Source of the DNA: Actinomycetota bacterium
GTDB taxonomy: Bacteria; Actinomycetota; Humimicrobiia; Humimicrobiales; Humimicrobiaceae
Direction of reading: 5' to 3'
NCBI GenBank assembly: GCA_023379515.1
Contig: JAMCQQ010000017.1
Span: 1 to 9,016 of the forward strand
DNA length: 9,016 bases
Shown: positions 6,764 through 9,016 of the stretch, piece by piece
Layout of the letters: every line of letters begins with the position of its first letter
Position numbering within the stretch: position 1 is the first letter of the stretch
Notes under the pieces: model-generated
Seen by the model: only the letters and a program-made list of their open reading frames with translations
The model's database searches: none
What the model was told of the DNA's origin: nothing
Program-made: the position numbers and the translations under genes

Positions 6764-8247
6764 CTATCCCAGTCCTTTACAACTTCCTGATCGCTGAAAT
6801 GTATTCTAAAATCTGAGAATTCCTGATAATCTTCATGGCCTTTTCCGGCAATCATTATAATGTCTTTTTTCCCGGTAATATCAAGAGCGTTAAATATTGC
6901 TTCTTTTCTGTCAGCTATTTTCATATATTTTTGAGTACCGGATTGGCGGAATCCTTCTTCTATCATATCCATTATCATTTCCGGTTCTTCGGTCCTTGGG
7001 TTATCTGAAGTAATAATCGTAAAGTCAGCCAGCAGAGCCGATATCCCACCCATTATTTTTCTTTTTGTCTTATCTCTATCGCCGCCGCAGCCAAAAACTG
7101 AAATGAGTTTCCCGCCGGGTTCCAATAATGACCTCGCTGTTTTCAAAACATTCTCCAAACCATCAGGTGTATGCGCATAATCCACTATAACATTTCTATT
7201 TTTTTTCAATTCAATTTTTTCAAACCTGCCCGGAACCCCTGATATTTTTCTTATTCCATCCTGAATATTTTTTATTTTCAGATCCATAATTAAACCCATG
7301 CCGGCAGATGCCAATATATTATAGACATTGAAAAATCCGCATAATTTTGAACTTATTTTAAACTTAAAATTACCTCCTGACCGTCGCTGATAATTTAAAT
7401 ACATGCTGGTCCCATTAATAGAATTACTAATATCAGTTGCAAGCAGCCCTGCGCTCTTGTCTCTTATTGCATATGTCAGCGATTTTAAATCAGTTGTCCC
7501 TGCCAGGGCCGCTCCATATATATCATCAATATTGATTACGGCTTCCTTGCCTCCGTATTTTCTTCTGTTTTCCTTTAAGAACAGCCTTTCTTTAACTTCA
7601 AAATAATTTTCCATGTTTACATGATAATCCAGGTGGTCCTGAGTTAAATTCGTAAAAATAAAATAATCATAGTCAAGGTAGTCTATCCTGTATATGTCAA
7701 TGGAATGAGAAGATACTTCCATTGTTGAAGCTTTTATTCCCTCCCGGACACTTTTGCGAAAAAATTCATTCAAATCCAATGATTCAGGTGTAGTTCTGTC
7801 AAAATCTATAAGGTCATGTCCAATAAAAGATCCAACAGTTGTAATCATTGAGGTTTTTAATCCCTCAGACTTCAAAATTGAATCAGTCAAATAAACTGTT
7901 GTGGTCTTTCCATTGGTTCCTGTTACACCTATCAACACCAATGAGCCCGTCGGATTTTTATAAAAATTCCTGCAGACTTTTGGAAATTCCTTCCTGCAGT
8001 CTTTGACCAATATCTGGGTTATATTTTCCGGCAGCTCCAGAACTTTTTGTACCATTACAGCCGATGTGCCACTTTGTGCCGCTTCCCGGGCAAAATCATG
8101 ACCATCTTTTTTAAAACCCATAATGGAAATGAATAAATTCCCTATTTTAGTTTTTTTTGAATTGATAGAAATTCCTGTTATTTCAATATCTTGCGGACCA
8201 ACGATATTAATATATCCAATATCCTTTAAAACATCCCTAAGTTTCAT
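6760..8247 (-). CDS. murE: UDP-N-acetylmuramoyl-L-alanyl-D-glutamate ligase MurE, probably meso-diaminopimelate-adding
   Basis: MurE is the cytoplasmic ATP-dependent ligase that adds the third stem-peptide residue. The protein has 495 residues, a standard length. Motifs are the substrate-binding stretch ISINSKK (26-32), GFKKDGHDF (44-52), the P-loop GVTGTNGKTTT (107-117), RTTPESL (151-157), EVSSHS (177-182), TNLTQDHLDYH (199-209), Lys219 as the probable carbamylated lysine, VDYAHTPDGLENVL (355-368), GCGGDRDKTKR (386-396), SDNPRTEEP (414-422) and GKGHEDYQ (468-475). The DNPR tetrad (415-418) is the family signature for meso-DAP; lysine-adding enzymes carry a different residue set there. The specificity is therefore inferred from the motif. 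The ATG overlaps the TAG of ftsI by 11 nt, and a GGTGGG lies 5 nt upstream. Confidence 0.97.
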   Translation of the reverse strand: MKLRDVLKDIGYINIVGPQDIEITGISINSKKTKIGNLFISIMGFKKDGHDFAREAAQSGTSAVMVQKVLELPENITQILVKDCRKEFPKVCRNFYKNPTGSLVLIGVTGTNGKTTTVYLTDSILKSEGLKTSMITTVGSFIGHDLIDFDRTTPESLDLNEFFRKSVREGIKASTMEVSSHSIDIYRIDYLDYDYFIFTNLTQDHLDYHVNMENYFEVKERLFLKENRRKYGGKEAVINIDDIYGAALAGTTDLKSLTYAIRDKSAGLLATDISNSINGTSMYLNYQRRSGGNFKFKISSKLCGFFNVYNILASAGMGLIMDLKIKNIQDGIRKISGVPGRFEKIELKKNRNVIVDYAHTPDGLENVLKTARSLLEPGGKLISVFGCGGDRDKTKRKIMGGISALLADFTIITSDNPRTEEPEMIMDMIEEGFRQSGTQKYMKIADRKEAIFNALDITGKKDIIMIAGKGHEDYQEFSDFRIHFSDQEVVKDWDR

Positions 8248-9016
8248 ACTGTCCCACCCTTAATCTTTTTAAAGAAAAATTCATGATTTCCTTAAAAATA
8301 GGAGCTGCAACAGTTCCGCCAAATATTTCATTATCGGGACCATGTGGCTCATCAATTACTACTACGATTGCGACCTGAGGATTATCATAAGGTGCAAAAC
8401 CTACAAATGAAGTAATAATTCTTCCTTCACTGTAACCAATTCCGCTCTGGTTTGCTTTTTGTGCAGTTCCGGTTTTTCCACAAACTTTAACTCCTTCAAT
8501 TTGTGCCCTGGTACCTGAGCCATCATCTACCACTGCAAGCATCATGTCTTTTACCTCATTGGCCGTAGTTTCACTTATAATCCTGATTTTTTCTTTTTTA
8601 TCGAAATATTCTACACTTTCGTTCTGAAGCCTAATTTCTTTCACAATATTCGGTGTTACCAGATAACCGCCATTTGCAATTACACTCGCTGCCCTTACAA
8701 GCTGCAAAGGAGTTATTGATATACCCTGGCCTATTGCAAGCGTACCAATTGAAGATGCTGACCAGTTCTTATAATTATATAAAATTCCACCTTCTTCTCC
8801 GGGAAGATCTACCCCCGTTGGTTCCCCAAATCCATATTTCTTTATGGATTCATAAAACAATTTTTTCCCCATTGAAAGCGCCGAAGTAACCGCTCCAATA
8901 TTACTGGAATATTTAATTATTTCACTGGTGGTATAGCTTATGTTATAGTTTCTGTAAAGTTCCTTTATTATTTTATCGCCGACTTTTATACTTGGGGGCA
9001 GGCTAAATAGCTGGTC
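8237..9016 (-). CDS. ftsI: Class B penicillin-binding protein (FtsI/PBP3 type), C-terminal part, cut by right edge
   Basis: FtsI is the membrane-anchored D,D-transpeptidase that crosslinks septal peptidoglycan made by FtsW. The frame is open to the window edge, giving 259 visible residues; the ATG at 8872 is internal, because conserved sequence continues upstream of it. Of the three penicillin-binding motifs, SSN (visible residues 37-39, in KYSSNIG) and KTG (181-183, in CGKTGTAQK) are present; the SxxK motif with the catalytic Ser must lie beyond the edge. Also typical are the GFGEPTGVDLPGE stretch, AIGQGISITPLQL, SFVGFAPYDNPQVAIVV and FGGTVAAPIF near the end. The protein stops soon after the transpeptidase fold, so there are no C-terminal PASTA domains. 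A sporulation-type SpoVD is the main alternative; the neighbours ftsW and murE suit either, and the missing PASTA argues mildly for FtsI. Its TAG overlaps murE by 11 nt. Confidence 0.93.
   Translation of the reverse strand, partial: DQLFSLPPSIKVGDKIIKELYRNYNISYTTSEIIKYSSNIGAVTSALSMGKKLFYESIKKYGFGEPTGVDLPGEEGGILYNYKNWSASSIGTLAIGQGISITPLQLVRAASVIANGGYLVTPNIVKEIRLQNESVEYFDKKEKIRIISETTANEVKDMMLAVVDDGSGTRAQIEGVKVCGKTGTAQKANQSGIGYSEGRIITSFVGFAPYDNPQVAIVVVIDEPHGPDNEIFGGTVAAPIFKEIMNFSLKRLRVGQYET
8253..8260 (-). promoter_or_regulatory. Probable ribosome binding site of murE
   Basis: A purine-rich AGGGTGGG on the minus strand ends 5 nt before the murE ATG, inside the last codons of ftsI. It is a reasonable but not perfect Shine-Dalgarno match and supports the start at 8247. 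Confidence 0.5.

Noticed and set aside
7901..7945. Similar sequence near 155-180, 3865-3895 and 7905-7935, suggesting a dispersed repeat
   Set aside because: These encode the ATP P-loop (VTGT-x-GKTT) in the paralogous ligases MurC, MurD and MurE. The likeness reflects protein conservation, not a DNA repeat.
8237..8872. A short, complete penicillin-binding protein starting at the ATG at 8872
   Set aside because: Reading the frame to the window edge adds 48 residues containing the conserved SSN motif, so this ATG is internal and the gene is simply cut by the edge.

Overview
The window is a single, tightly packed run of cell-wall and division genes, all on the minus strand: a dcw (division and cell wall) cluster. 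In transcription order, from high to low coordinates, it reads ftsI (5' end off the right edge), murE, murF, mraY, murD, ftsW, murG, murC (3' end off the left edge). Both outer genes are cut by the window edges. The only non-coding stretch longer than 2 nt is a 48-nt gap between murF and mraY. There are no RNA genes, insertion sequences, CRISPR arrays or terminators that I can support. No complete promoter is visible, so the transcript must start upstream, beyond the right edge.

Right part (about 5.3-9.0 kb): the C-terminal half of a class B penicillin-binding transpeptidase (FtsI) overlaps murE by 11 nt, and murE overlaps murF by 4 nt. MurE adds the third residue of the stem peptide and carries the DNPR motif expected for meso-diaminopimelate. 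MurF then adds D-Ala-D-Ala. Middle (2.8-5.3 kb): MraY transfers the finished UDP-MurNAc-pentapeptide onto the lipid carrier to give lipid I. MurD is the ligase that adds D-Glu earlier in the pathway. Left part (0-2.8 kb): FtsW is the SEDS glycosyltransferase that partners FtsI, MurG makes lipid II, and MurC adds the first residue, L-Ala. Together these encode most steps from UDP-MurNAc to lipid II plus the FtsW/FtsI polymerase-crosslinker pair of the divisome. Overlaps of 11, 4, 8, 8 and 11 nt and one 2-nt spacer suggest strong translational coupling.

Organism: a bacterium with AT-rich DNA (about 35-38% G+C by eye) using the standard code (murD and murE end in TGA). It makes peptidoglycan that is probably of the meso-DAP type. 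The gene order matches the classical order in E. coli, with murF and murC kept in the cluster, unlike Bacillus subtilis. The proteins read to me like those of an uncultured low-GC lineage near Firmicutes or deep Actinomycetota, but I cannot place it reliably. The odd length and a gene cut at both ends suggest a whole short metagenomic contig.

The most notable anomaly is at the left edge. The murC reading departs from the family exactly where the conserved EADESD motif is expected. Instead it runs into a near-exact copy (28 of 29 bases) of the murG 3' end found 517 bp away. This looks like a chimeric or tandem-duplication junction at a contig end. A 14-codon aromatic-rich micro-ORF that exactly fills the murF-mraY gap is a weaker curiosity. 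Otherwise this is an ordinary conserved region, and I see no undescribed system in it.
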